Shown: positions 25,571 through 33,819, counted from the first letter of the stretch. The stretch is 50,386 nucleotides of DNA from Aliishimia sp045106335 (GCA_045106335.1 JBGCEM010000153.1:1-50386), one strand, 5' to 3'. Notes: generated by a model from the letters alone, not told the origin. Numbers and translations: made by a program.

Positions 25571-26665
25571 ATGACACAAGACCAGACCGATCACCGATTT
25601 CCCTGCGACAGTTGTGGGGCAGATTTGCGGTTCGCGCCGCAAACCGGGGCGTTGCAATGTGATCACTGCGGCAACACGCAGGATCTACAAGGTGCCGGGT
25701 TACACTTCCCGGCGATCAAGGAACTTGACTTTAATGCCGCCCTCTCTGCCCGCCTGCCGCCCGCAGATATGGAAGAAACACGGGTATCGAGCTGTCCAAA
25801 TTGTGCCGCACAGGTCGAATTTGATCCCGACATCCATGCCGCCGAATGCCCGTTCTGTGCCACCCCTGTGGTCAGTGACACCGGCGCACATCGCCATATC
25901 AAACCGCGCGGGGTGATCCCGTTTGAGCTGAACCAGCAAAATGCGCGTGAAGCGATGAATGATTGGCTGGGTGGGCTGTGGTTTGCGCCGTCGGGTCTGC
26001 AAAATTACGCCCGCAAAGGACGCGCAATGCAGGGGATTTACGTGCCCTATTGGACCTTCGATGCGGACACGAAAACGCGTTATTCGGGTCAGCGCGGAAC
26101 AGTCTATTACGAACGCAAAACCGTCGTGCGCGATGGCAAAAGGCACAGTGTGCGCGTTCCAAAGACGCGTTGGCGCAACGTGTCGGGCCGCGTGGCGCGG
26201 TGGTTTGACGATGTGTTGGTGTTGGCCTCAAAATCCCTGCCCAAACGCAATACAGACGCGCTGCGCCCTTGGGATTTGTCTGCGCTGGAACCCTATGCCC
26301 CTGAATTCTTGGCAGGATTTCGCGCAGAAGGCTATACCATCGCCCTGCCCGACGGCTTTGATGAGGCGCGCGCCGTAATGGCCCGCCAGATTGAACGAGA
26401 TGTGAAATTCGACATTGGCGGGGATCGCCAACGTATCCACGGACTTGATACGCAAATCCAAGACGTCACGTTCAAACATATCCTGCTGCCAGTTTGGCTG
26501 GCCGCCTATAAATATCGCGGAAAATCCTATCGCTTTGTGGTGAATGGCCAATCCGGGCGGGTGCAGGGCGAACGCCCCTATTCTGCAATCAAGATTGCGT
26601 TTGCCGCGATCGCGATTGCCATCGTGGCGGCGGTGCTTGGGTATCTATACGCGCATAACCGCTGA
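25571..26665 (+). CDS. Double zinc-ribbon protein with C-terminal membrane anchor (YdjG-like)
   Basis: A 364-aa protein. Two zinc ribbons open it: CDSC...CDHC (Cys 12, 15, 30, 33) and CPNC...CPFC (~75-98). A long middle region follows with WTFDADTKTRYSGQRG and a basic stretch. A single hydrophobic segment lies at ~340-360, with the last residues basic, so it is likely tail-anchored and cytosol-facing. Such proteins are often mislabelled as primosomal protein N' or helicase because of the ribbons; no helicase motif is present. It resembles B. subtilis YdjG, which partners SPFH and PspA proteins. The stop abuts the convergent moaE stop with no gap. Confidence 0.75.
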   Translation: MTQDQTDHRFPCDSCGADLRFAPQTGALQCDHCGNTQDLQGAGLHFPAIKELDFNAALSARLPPADMEETRVSSCPNCAAQVEFDPDIHAAECPFCATPVVSDTGAHRHIKPRGVIPFELNQQNAREAMNDWLGGLWFAPSGLQNYARKGRAMQGIYVPYWTFDADTKTRYSGQRGTVYYERKTVVRDGKRHSVRVPKTRWRNVSGRVARWFDDVLVLASKSLPKRNTDALRPWDLSALEPYAPEFLAGFRAEGYTIALPDGFDEARAVMARQIERDVKFDIGGDRQRIHGLDTQIQDVTFKHILLPVWLAAYKYRGKSYRFVVNGQSGRVQGERPYSAIKIAFAAIAIAIVAAVLGYLYAHNR

Positions 26666-27112
26666 TCACGGCGACCAACGGGACAGCGCGTCCTCGTCCA
26701 CATCGCGCGGTGCGACCCAGGTGGTACCTGCTTTGCTGATTTCGCGTTTCCAAAACGGTGCGCGGGATTTGAGGTAATCCATCAAATACTCTGCCCCCGC
26801 AAACGCATCTGCCCGGTGGCGTGCAGCCGTTGCGACCATCATGATTGTATCACCCGGAACCAACCGCCCATACCTGTGGATAACCATGCAATCACCCAAA
26901 GAAAACCGTGCCTTGGCTTGCTCTGCGAATGTGGATAATTGAGCTTGAGTCATGCCAGGGTAATGTTCGATTTCCATCGCCTCAAGGCCCGCATCTGTGT
27001 CCCGCACGATCCCGGAAAACGTCACCACTGCGCCCATACTGTCTTGTGCCGCCGCAAAGCGTTCAGCTTCCGCACCAAAGGCAAAGGGCTCTTCCTGTAC
27101 CCGAATATCCAA
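26666..27112 (-). CDS. moaE: Molybdopterin synthase catalytic subunit
   Basis: A 148-aa enzyme subunit that, with thiocarboxylated MoaD, inserts the dithiolene sulfurs into precursor Z. Conserved parts are IEHYPGMT (~residue 48), RYGRLVPGDTIMMVA (~80), the RADAFAGAEYLMDYLK stretch and the active-site Lys in APFWKRE (~123). The start appears to be a TTG at 27112, 3 bases after the moaD stop and 6 bases after a run of G that also encodes the MoaD Gly-Gly tail. The next ATG would remove 25 conserved residues. Two perfect DnaA-box words lie inside the gene. Confidence 0.92.
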   Translation of the reverse strand: MDIRVQEEPFAFGAEAERFAAAQDSMGAVVTFSGIVRDTDAGLEAMEIEHYPGMTQAQLSTFAEQAKARFSLGDCMVIHRYGRLVPGDTIMMVATAARHRADAFAGAEYLMDYLKSRAPFWKREISKAGTTWVAPRDVDEDALSRWSP

Positions 27113-27115
27113 GGT

Positions 27116-27361
27116 CTACCCCCCGGTCATCGGCGGGAAAAACGCAACCTCACGCACACCTGCTAAGGGTGCGTCAAATTCGGACAGCTCTTGATCCAAA
27201 GCCACGCGCAAAGCACTAAGATCTTCAAACGCCATGGCATAACGCTCTTCGCGGGCGCGCAGTTCTTCCACCAAATCGGCGACCGTTGCGGCCTGCGTAT
27301 CGATTTGTTCTTTGGGCAGCCCAATGCGCTCGCGCACCCAAGCAAAGTATAAAACATCCAT
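27116..27361 (-). CDS. moaD: Molybdopterin synthase sulfur-carrier subunit
   Basis: An 81-aa ubiquitin-fold sulfur carrier beginning MDVLYFAWVRERIG and ending with the essential Gly-Gly (FFPPMTGG). The ATG at 27361 shares one base with the pgsA stop (TGATG). Longer in-frame extension lies inside pgsA and is not credible. It is followed by moaE three bases later, so the pair is translated together. Confidence 0.93.
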   Translation of the reverse strand: MDVLYFAWVRERIGLPKEQIDTQAATVADLVEELRAREERYAMAFEDLSALRVALDQELSEFDAPLAGVREVAFFPPMTGG

Positions 27362-28026
27362 CAGCGTGCCTCTTTCAAATGCGGCCAAGCCTTGGAAAAA
27401 TAGTCCCAACCGGTGATGGCCGTCAATGCCGCGGCAAGCCACAACATCCACAATCCAATGCGGCCGGCCCATTCCATACCGGTGAATTTCCACCCCAGGC
27501 CTTGTGTGTCTTCTACCTGCCCCGACAACATCTGCGCAATCATCTCATCATCCATGCCCCAGGTCGACATCGTTAGGTAATGCTCAAAGATGCCCTGGCT
27601 GAACAAAATAGCAATCGCCAGCATTTGCACCGTCGTCTTCCACTTGGCCAATTTCGTGACCTTCAAAGTGCCAGCGACATCCCCCAGGAATTCGCGCAAG
27701 CCCGATACGAATACCTCGCGGAACAGGATCACAGTGGCAGGTAGAACCAGCCATGCCGTCATCGTCGAATAGCCCAAGATCACGGCCAATGCGATCACCA
27801 CCATCGCTTTGTCTGCAATCGGATCCAGCATCGTTCCGATCTTGGTTTCTTGCTTCCAAGCGCGGGCCAAATAGCCATCAAACCAATCGGTGATCGCAGC
27901 TGTCAGAAACAAAAACAACGCGAAGAAATCCGCATAGGGGCGCGTGAAATACAAAAACATCACGGCCAAAAGCGGGGCGGCAAACAAACGTAAAACTGTC
28001 AAAATATTGGGTAAATTCCAAACCAT
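27361..28026 (-). CDS. pgsA: CDP-diacylglycerol-glycerol-3-phosphate 3-phosphatidyltransferase
   Basis: A 221-aa integral membrane enzyme making phosphatidylglycerol phosphate, the precursor of phosphatidylglycerol and cardiolipin. The CDP-alcohol phosphotransferase motif DG-x2-AR-x8-G-x3-D-x3-D is complete (from DWFDGYLAR to MLDPIADK, ~residue 47-71). About five hydrophobic helices are visible. A ~40-residue insertion before the last helix (MSTWGMDDEMIAQML...) lengthens it relative to E. coli PgsA. Operon order uvrC-pgsA-moaD-moaE. Confidence 0.93.
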   Translation of the reverse strand: MVWNLPNILTVLRLFAAPLLAVMFLYFTRPYADFFALFLFLTAAITDWFDGYLARAWKQETKIGTMLDPIADKAMVVIALAVILGYSTMTAWLVLPATVILFREVFVSGLREFLGDVAGTLKVTKLAKWKTTVQMLAIAILFSQGIFEHYLTMSTWGMDDEMIAQMLSGQVEDTQGLGWKFTGMEWAGRIGLWMLWLAAALTAITGWDYFSKAWPHLKEAR

Positions 28027-28082
28027 ATAGACAACCTACTGCCGCAAACCGGCGAACAAAAGCACCAAATCACGTCCCGCAG

Positions 28083-29945
28083 TTACCCGCCTTCATGAAA
28101 ATAGCCATAGATCTTTTCCGCCAACGCTTTGGACACGCCCTCAACAGCTTCGAGATCCGCCAAATTCGCGCGTCCAACGGCTTTGGCAGAGCCAAAATGC
28201 GCCAAAAGCGCCCGTTTGCGCGCAGCCCCCACCCCCGGCACGTCATCCAGCGGCGTGGCCCCCACGGCTTTAGAGCGTTTGGCCCGGTGGGTCCCAATTG
28301 CAAATCTATGCGCCTCGTCGCGCATGCGCTGCACAAAATAGAGCACCGGATCATTGTGACGCAGGGCAAAAGGGCGTTGGCCGACACGGTGGAATTCTTC
28401 TTTGCCCGCATCCCGGTCGATTCCCTTGGCCACACCCACCATCGGGATGTCCTGCACACCATGTTCGGCCATGATCTGCGCCACGGCACTGACCTGACCC
28501 GCACCGCCGTCAATCAACAAAAGATCCGGCCAATGTCCTTCTTTGCGATCTGGATCTTCTTTTAACAGCCGCTTGAAACGCCGGTGCAGCACCTCTTTCA
28601 TCATGCCGAAATCATCGCCGGGGGTCAGATCTTCGCCGCGAATATTGAATTTACGGTATTGGTTTTTGTTAAAGCCTTCGGGCCCAGCGACGATCATCGC
28701 CCCCACCGCATGCGCACCCTGAATGTGCGAGTTATCATAGACTTCGACCCGCGCGGGGGCGTTTTCTAAACCAAAGGCCTCGGCCACACCGCGCAACAAT
28801 TTGGCCTGGGTCGCAGTTTCGGCCATCTTGCGCGCAAGGCTTTCCCGGGCATTGCGTAAGGCGCCCTCTACCAGTTCAGATTTCTCGCCCCGTTGCGGCA
28901 CCAACAACTCGACTTTGCGCCCCAATTTACCGCAAAGCGCGTCTGTCATCAGATCAGGATTGGCCACCTGATTTGACAAAATCAATTGGCGCGGCGGCTC
29001 GCGGGTGTCGTAAAACTGGCCCAAAAACGCTTCAAGCACCTCGGCAGCATCCACATCTGGTGCAAGCCTGGGATAATAGTCGTGATTGCCCCAATTCTGG
29101 CCCGCGCGGATGAAAAATACCTGCACACAAGCCTGCCCGCCCTCCATATGCAGCGCGATCACATCTGCCTCGGACACCGTGCGCGGATTGATCCCTTGGG
29201 CGGTCTGTACTTGAGTTAACGCCTTGATCCGGTCGCGCAGAGCAGCCGCGCGTTCGAATTCCATGTCTTGCGAGGCCTGCGCCATGTCCGCAGCTAAGCG
29301 TTCCTGAATGCCTGTTGTCTTCCCGTTTAGAAACTTTTCTGCATCCCGGACCGTCTGCCGATAGGCGTCGGGCGAAATTTTACCCACACAAGGCGCAGAG
29401 CACCGTTTGATCTGATATTGCAAACAAGGACGCGTGCGGCTTTCGAACATCGAATTGGAACAATCGCGCAGCAAGAATACCCGCTGCAATTGGTTCAGCG
29501 TGCGATTGACCGCGCCCGCCGAGGCAAAGGGTCCATAATATGCGCCCTTCTCTTTCTTTGCGCCACGATGCTTTTTGATCTGCGGGTAGTCATGTTCAGC
29601 AGTGACCAGGATATTGGGAAAAGACTTATCATCGCGTAAAAGCACGTTAAACTTCGGCTTCAACTGTTTGATTAGGTTTTGTTCCAACAGCAGCGCTTCA
29701 GTTTCGGTGCGCGTGGTCAGAAACATCATCGATTGGGTCATCGAGATCATCCGCGCAATCCGCGCCGAATGCCCTGAGGGGCGCGCATAATTGGACACCC
29801 GCGCCCGCAGATTGCGCGCTTTACCCACATACAAAACCCGACTTTCGCCATCCAGCATCCGGTACACACCGGGGCTGCCATCAATAGACTTGAGGTAGTC
29901 TTGTATGACCGTATGGCCGGTTTGGGGGGCGTCTGTTTCGCTCAT
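28083..29945 (-). CDS. uvrC: UvrABC nucleotide excision repair nuclease subunit C
   Basis: A 620-aa protein. An N-terminal GIY-YIG nuclease domain (GVYRMLDGESRVLYVGKA, ~residue 25-42) makes the 3' incision. A Cys cluster follows (CLQYQIKRCSAPCVG, ~165), then the UVR motif that binds UvrB (MEFERAAALRDRIKAL, ~212) and an RNase H-like 5' incision domain with its Asp in DNSHIQG and LLLIDGG. Tandem helix-hairpin-helix repeats close it (VPGVGAARKRALLAHFG, ~572). Full length. First gene of the run towards pgsA, 56 bases apart. Confidence 0.96.
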   Translation of the reverse strand: MSETDAPQTGHTVIQDYLKSIDGSPGVYRMLDGESRVLYVGKARNLRARVSNYARPSGHSARIARMISMTQSMMFLTTRTETEALLLEQNLIKQLKPKFNVLLRDDKSFPNILVTAEHDYPQIKKHRGAKKEKGAYYGPFASAGAVNRTLNQLQRVFLLRDCSNSMFESRTRPCLQYQIKRCSAPCVGKISPDAYRQTVRDAEKFLNGKTTGIQERLAADMAQASQDMEFERAAALRDRIKALTQVQTAQGINPRTVSEADVIALHMEGGQACVQVFFIRAGQNWGNHDYYPRLAPDVDAAEVLEAFLGQFYDTREPPRQLILSNQVANPDLMTDALCGKLGRKVELLVPQRGEKSELVEGALRNARESLARKMAETATQAKLLRGVAEAFGLENAPARVEVYDNSHIQGAHAVGAMIVAGPEGFNKNQYRKFNIRGEDLTPGDDFGMMKEVLHRRFKRLLKEDPDRKEGHWPDLLLIDGGAGQVSAVAQIMAEHGVQDIPMVGVAKGIDRDAGKEEFHRVGQRPFALRHNDPVLYFVQRMRDEAHRFAIGTHRAKRSKAVGATPLDDVPGVGAARKRALLAHFGSAKAVGRANLADLEAVEGVSKALAEKIYGYFHEGG

Positions 29946-30235
29946 GCGGGGACCTTAACGATTCTTATGCAGCGCTGCACTGATTTATAGGCTGACGCAA
30001 CTGTGAACTCATCCACCGAATGTGTGGATAAGTCCGCGGATAAGTTAAGGGTAGCGGGAAAATTTCATGCAAAATTAAGACCTTGTTTACTTTGCCTATT
30101 TTTTAGGCACTACGGCAAAGTGCTGTTTTAACTCATTTTTTTCGTTAATTTCCGGTAAACCGCTGAAAAGCAAACATATTCGGTAACGGGTTTTTGGCCA
30201 AATCGTTAACAGTGCAAAACTTTCACCTTAAGCGA
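29946..30235. other. AT-rich intergenic region with DnaA box and inverted repeat
   Basis: This 290-base stretch lies between the SDR stop and the uvrC start (both minus strand) and presumably carries the uvrC promoter. It holds a perfect DnaA box word (30023-30031), a near match GCGGATAAG (30036-30044) and an inverted repeat ACTTTGCC/GGCAAAGT (30089-30096 with 30114-30121) without a U tract. No open frame looks coding. Confidence 0.5.
30023..30031 (-). promoter_or_regulatory. DnaA box (perfect consensus word)
   Basis: TGTGGATAA on the plus strand is TTATCCACA on the minus strand, the exact high-affinity DnaA box. It lies 78 bases upstream of the uvrC start codon. Identical words occur at 26875-26883 and 26930-26938 inside moaE. 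Binding is not shown by sequence alone. Confidence 0.4.
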
Positions 30236-31021
30236 TCATTCAACCCCCAAAACATCTGGCGTTTGCCAGCCCAGATGCTGCCCGCCATCAACGCATAAAA
30301 GCTGTCCTGTGATGGCCGGTGCATCCAAAAAATAGCCCAAAGCCGCGGTGATGTCCTCAGGATTGGCACCTCGGTTTAAAACAGTTGCGGCGCGTTGTTT
30401 GGCGAAATGTTCTGCGGATTGGCGACCGCCCTGCAACGTTGGGCCGGGCCCAATCGCATTCACCCGGATCGTGGGGGCCAAGCCTTGCGCCGCAGTTTGG
30501 GTAAAGGCCCAAAGGCCCATCTTTGCGATCGTATAGGTCATGAACTCGGGCGTTAGTTTGCGCACGCGCTGGTCGATCATGTTCACGATCAAGCCCGTTG
30601 CGCGCGGCTCGCCCATCGTATCGTGCCCGGGTTTCAGTCCCTGCTGCGCCATTTTCTGAGACAGCACGAATGGCGCGCGCAAGTTCGAACCGATGTGCCG
30701 GTGCCAGCTTTCCGAAGTGGCAGTTTCTAAAGTGTCATATTCAAAGATGGACGCATTGTTCACCAAACAGGTGATTGGTCCGCCCAGACCTGCAACGGCG
30801 TCATCAAAAGCTTGGGTCGTTGCGGCATCCTCCAACAGATCTGCTTGCACCTTTACAGCCCGGTGCCCTGCCGATGTGATCGCAGCGACGGTTTGGTCCG
30901 CTCCCTCAGAGGACCCGGCATAATGCACCGCTACATCAAAACCCCGGCGCGCCAAATAGATCGCCATAGCTTGGCCCAACCGGCCACCGGATCCGGTCAC
31001 CAATGCGCGTTTTTCCGTCAT
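30236..31021 (-). CDS. SDR-family oxidoreductase with pteridine-reductase-type motif
   Basis: A 261-aa short-chain dehydrogenase. The cofactor loop reads TGSGGRLG (~residue 9-16), i.e. TG-x3-R-x-G, the variant typical of pteridine reductases and FolM rather than the usual TG-x3-G-x-G. The catalytic pair YTIAK (~residue 172-176) is present, NNAS follows the expected spacing, and the end is the usual CVDGGQHL. NADPH-dependent reduction of a pterin is a reasonable inference, and molybdopterin genes lie nearby, but other SDR substrates remain possible. It is 16 bases after the CaCA antiporter gene on the same strand. Confidence 0.8.
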   Translation of the reverse strand: MTEKRALVTGSGGRLGQAMAIYLARRGFDVAVHYAGSSEGADQTVAAITSAGHRAVKVQADLLEDAATTQAFDDAVAGLGGPITCLVNNASIFEYDTLETATSESWHRHIGSNLRAPFVLSQKMAQQGLKPGHDTMGEPRATGLIVNMIDQRVRKLTPEFMTYTIAKMGLWAFTQTAAQGLAPTIRVNAIGPGPTLQGGRQSAEHFAKQRAATVLNRGANPEDITAALGYFLDAPAITGQLLCVDGGQHLGWQTPDVLGVE

Positions 31022-31037
31022 GTCGTGCCCTTTAGAC

Positions 31038-31997
31038 CTAGTTCAACACAACAATCACATAGCCCACATAAAGCGCGGTCAAGACCACGCCCCAGACCCG
31101 CGACAGGTCTTGGCGGAAATAGACGAAAGGGACCAGGATCAACGACGCCGCCAACATCACCCAAAGATCAAAGCGCAAGAACGCTGCATCAACGGGGATC
31201 GGCCCCACCAAGGCCGCAACGCCAATGATTGCCAATAAATTAAACATGTTTGAGCCGATAACATTGCCCAATGCCACATCAGCCTGCCGCCGCAACGCCG
31301 CCATCACGGTTGTGGCCAGCTCAGGCAAAGACGTGCCTACCGCCACCAACGTTAAGCCAATCACCGTGTCCGACACACCATATTGGCGGGCGATGATCGA
31401 GGCATTGTCCACCAACAACGTCGCGCCTAATGGCAAGCCGATCAGCCCCAACACAAGGAAAACACCGATCAAAAGGCGGCTCATGTCGGGATCCGCACCT
31501 TCGACATCTTCGTCGTCCTCGGCGTCTTTTCCAAGCCGTTGGTGCGCCCGCGCGTCGCGAAAAGCATCACCCAAGACGAACGCCAAACCAGCCAGTAGCA
31601 CCAAAGCTGACACCCAATCGAACACACCGCGAAACGCCAAAGCGATGAACAATATCGTCGCTGCGATCATGAAATTGAACGTCTTTTTCGTGTCACAATC
31701 CGAGGTATGCATCGTCGCAAGCAAGGCGGGAATACCCAGCACCATCAACACGTTGGCCGTGTTCGATCCAACGACATTGCCCATGGCGATACCAGGCGCG
31801 TTGTCCAAGATCGCTTTGATCGCAATCAGCAATTCAGGTGCAGATGTGCCGAAAGCAACGATTGTCAACGATACGATCAGAGCCGGCACACCCAGTCGCA
31901 ACGACAGGTTCACAGCGCCCTTCACCAGCGCATCCCCCGCCAACAGCAATATCACCAGCCCCAAGCCGGATAGCAGCCAAGGCATCAGATCAGCCAT
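31038..31997 (-). CDS. CaCA-family calcium/sodium (cation/proton) antiporter
   Basis: A 319-aa membrane protein with ten or so helices forming two inverted alpha repeats. Repeat motifs are IVAFGTSAPELLIAI (~residue 44) with GNVVGSNTANVL (~73), and VAVGTSLPELATTVMA (~218) with GNVIGSNMFNLL (~246). An acidic cytosolic loop (DAEDDEDVEGADPD, ~165) separates the halves. This is the YrbG-like bacterial exchanger class. The ATG at 31997 lies within the last codons of the upstream microprotein gene (8-base overlap), indicating coupling, and is preferred over a GTG at 32045. Confidence 0.88.
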   Translation of the reverse strand: MADLMPWLLSGLGLVILLLAGDALVKGAVNLSLRLGVPALIVSLTIVAFGTSAPELLIAIKAILDNAPGIAMGNVVGSNTANVLMVLGIPALLATMHTSDCDTKKTFNFMIAATILFIALAFRGVFDWVSALVLLAGLAFVLGDAFRDARAHQRLGKDAEDDEDVEGADPDMSRLLIGVFLVLGLIGLPLGATLLVDNASIIARQYGVSDTVIGLTLVAVGTSLPELATTVMAALRRQADVALGNVIGSNMFNLLAIIGVAALVGPIPVDAAFLRFDLWVMLAASLILVPFVYFRQDLSRVWGVVLTALYVGYVIVVLN

Positions 31998-32157
31998 GCG
32001 TATCCCCGCAGCCACAGCGCCCCTTGCCGATCCGATATCGCCCACAAGACGTACATTTTGCCGATTGCAATCGCTTACCGCCGATCCAGTGCAATTTTCC
32101 GAACATGCCTAAGACAGCAATAAAGACCAGGAACAGAACGACAATCTTGCTAAGCAT
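31990..32157 (-). CDS. 55-aa membrane-anchored zinc-ribbon-like microprotein
   Basis: A short gene between the S49 protease and the antiporter genes. The ATG at 32157 follows the protease stop with no gap. The protein has one hydrophobic helix (residues ~4-20), then GKLHWIGG, and a Cys cluster with pattern C35-x2-C38-x9-C48-x-C50, which looks like a minimal zinc-binding knuckle. Its stop overlaps the start of the antiporter gene by 8 bases. Perfect packing in the operon and a clear domain layout support reality. I have an impression of similar short hypotheticals in Rhodobacteraceae but cannot name a family. Confidence 0.75.
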   Translation of the reverse strand: MLSKIVVLFLVFIAVLGMFGKLHWIGGKRLQSAKCTSCGRYRIGKGRCGCGDTHG

Positions 32158-32955
32158 TTACAGTCCGAACTGCGCAAAAGCCGCGCGTTCTTCGATGCTA
32201 ATTAGCGCGTCATCCATCATCTTGGCCCCAAATCGCTGCAGGAACGGGCGTTTGATCGCGTAGCGGCGAAACTTAACCTTATCGCCGAACCGCTCTTTCA
32301 TGGTCGGTGCCAAATGCCCGATACCATCGATCAAACCGACCTTTTGTGCGGCACGTGCCAGCCAGATTTCGCCTGTGAACAAATCGACGCCCTCAGGCAG
32401 TTTCGCACCGCGCCGTTGTTTCACATGGCCGATGAAGTTTTGATGAAGATCTTCCAAAATTGTCTTAAGCCGCGCCACATCTTCGGGCTTTTCGGGGCGG
32501 AACGGATCCAGCATCGATTTCGACTGACCCGCTGTATACACACGCCGTTCTATCCCTTGCTTGGCCAGAAATTCATGCGCGCCAAACCCGGCGGAAATCA
32601 CGCCGATCGAACCAACGACCGAGCTTTCATCCGCGAAAATCTCATCCGCTGCACTGGCGAGCCAATATCCACCCGACGCCGCCACATCCTCGACAAACGC
32701 AAACACCGGTACTTCTTTTTCCTCGGCCAGACGCCGGATCCGCGCGCCAATCAACGAAGATTGCACAGGGCTGCCCCCGGGCGAATTCAGCTGCAAGGCG
32801 ACAGCAGCAGGTTTGCCCTTGGAAAAGGCGCGTTCCAGCACCGGGGCCAAGGCCTGATCGCTCAGCGCACCGCGCCCACCTGATGCGATCACGCCGCTAA
32901 GGCGAATGACCGAAACGACGGGATCGGATTTCAAAAATGGGACAAAACGCTTCAT
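32158..32955 (-). CDS. S49-family serine protease (SohB/SppA type)
   Basis: A 265-aa protease with one S49 domain. The oxyanion region NSPGGSPVQS (~residue 58), the nucleophile Ser in AASGGYWLASAADEI (~92) and the catalytic Lys in AGQSKSMLDPF (~145) form the Ser-Lys dyad. No clear membrane segment is seen at the start (MKRFVPFLKSDPVVSVIRL), so it may be peripheral. The ATG at 32955 excludes an upstream extension to 33024. It is first in the run protease-microprotein-antiporter-SDR. S49 enzymes digest signal peptides and membrane protein fragments. Confidence 0.88.
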   Translation of the reverse strand: MKRFVPFLKSDPVVSVIRLSGVIASGGRGALSDQALAPVLERAFSKGKPAAVALQLNSPGGSPVQSSLIGARIRRLAEEKEVPVFAFVEDVAASGGYWLASAADEIFADESSVVGSIGVISAGFGAHEFLAKQGIERRVYTAGQSKSMLDPFRPEKPEDVARLKTILEDLHQNFIGHVKQRRGAKLPEGVDLFTGEIWLARAAQKVGLIDGIGHLAPTMKERFGDKVKFRRYAIKRPFLQRFGAKMMDDALISIEERAAFAQFGL

Positions 32956-33057
32956 GCAATACCATGTAGATTTGCACTGCCTTGCAGACAAGTGCCACAC
33001 ATGCACGAAGGTGTGTCGCGACAAAATCGCAACGCTTGAAAGCTGTGCACGCGGGGG

Positions 33058-33819
33058 TCAGGATCGGATCCGCCATCCGGTTTTGAAGATCCACGCAATG
33101 ATTAACAAACACGTCAAAGTGAACCCCCCGATGGCCAGCAAGGACATCGCCACAGGCACGTCAGACAACCCAAAGAACGCCCAGCGAAACCCCGAGATCA
33201 GATACACAACAGGGTTGAACATCGAAATCGTCTGCCAGACCGGCGGCAGCATTGAGATCGAGTAGAACGAGCCACCAAGGAACACCAAGGGCGTCACAAT
33301 CAACAGCGGAACCAATTGCAATTGCTCAAAATTCTTTGCCCATATGCCGATGATAAACCCCATGAGGGAAAAGCTGATGCAGGTCAAAACAAGGAAAAGT
33401 AACATCGCAATCGGGTGCATAATCGTGATGTCGACAAAGAAGAACGAAGTCCCCAAGATAATCAGACCGATGATAAACGATTTGGTCGCCGCAGCCCCTG
33501 CATAGCCGATCACGACTTCTATAAAGCTTAACGGTGCGGACAGTATTTCAAAGATCGTGCCGATGAATTTCGGGAAATAAATCGCGAAACTGGCATTGGA
33601 AATGCTTTGCGTCATCACTGTCAATAAAATCAGCCCTGGCACGATAAACGCGCCGTAACTGACGCCTTCGACCTCATCAATGCGGCTGCCGATGGCGGCA
33701 CCGAAGACTACGAAATACAACGAGGTCGAAATTACGGGCGAGACGAAACTTTGCAGCAAGGTGCGAAAGAAGCGCGACATCTCAAAGATATAGATGGATT
33801 TGATCGCAGCCCAATTCAT
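33058..33819 (-). CDS. ABC-2 type exporter permease (YadH-like)
   Basis: A 253-aa permease with six hydrophobic helices (~20-42, 58-80, 103-128, 138-160, 170-192, 225-247) and the ABC-2 pattern, including SFVSPVISTSLYFVVFG in helix 1 and the conserved MLPPVWQTISMFNPVVYLISGFRW segment near the end. Its ATG overlaps the ATPase stop by 4 bases. With the upstream ATPase it forms a YadG/YadH-type exporter, substrate unknown. Confidence 0.88.
   Translation of the reverse strand: MNWAAIKSIYIFEMSRFFRTLLQSFVSPVISTSLYFVVFGAAIGSRIDEVEGVSYGAFIVPGLILLTVMTQSISNASFAIYFPKFIGTIFEILSAPLSFIEVVIGYAGAAATKSFIIGLIILGTSFFFVDITIMHPIAMLLFLVLTCISFSLMGFIIGIWAKNFEQLQLVPLLIVTPLVFLGGSFYSISMLPPVWQTISMFNPVVYLISGFRWAFFGLSDVPVAMSLLAIGGFTLTCLLIIAWIFKTGWRIRS

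Noticed and set aside
25571..26665. Primosomal protein N' or helicase, a common label for such zinc-ribbon proteins
   Set aside because: No Walker or helicase motifs; the protein is two zinc ribbons plus a membrane anchor.
29946..30235. Replication origin suggested by DnaA box and AT-rich block
   Set aside because: Only one exact box in the intergenic region and none of the usual origin-linked genes (dnaA, hemE, parAB, gidA) are near. Kept only as a regulatory observation.
31225..32112. A 295-codon plus-strand frame
   Set aside because: Antisense of the CaCA antiporter gene; low-complexity Ser/Thr/Ala composition typical of a shadow frame.
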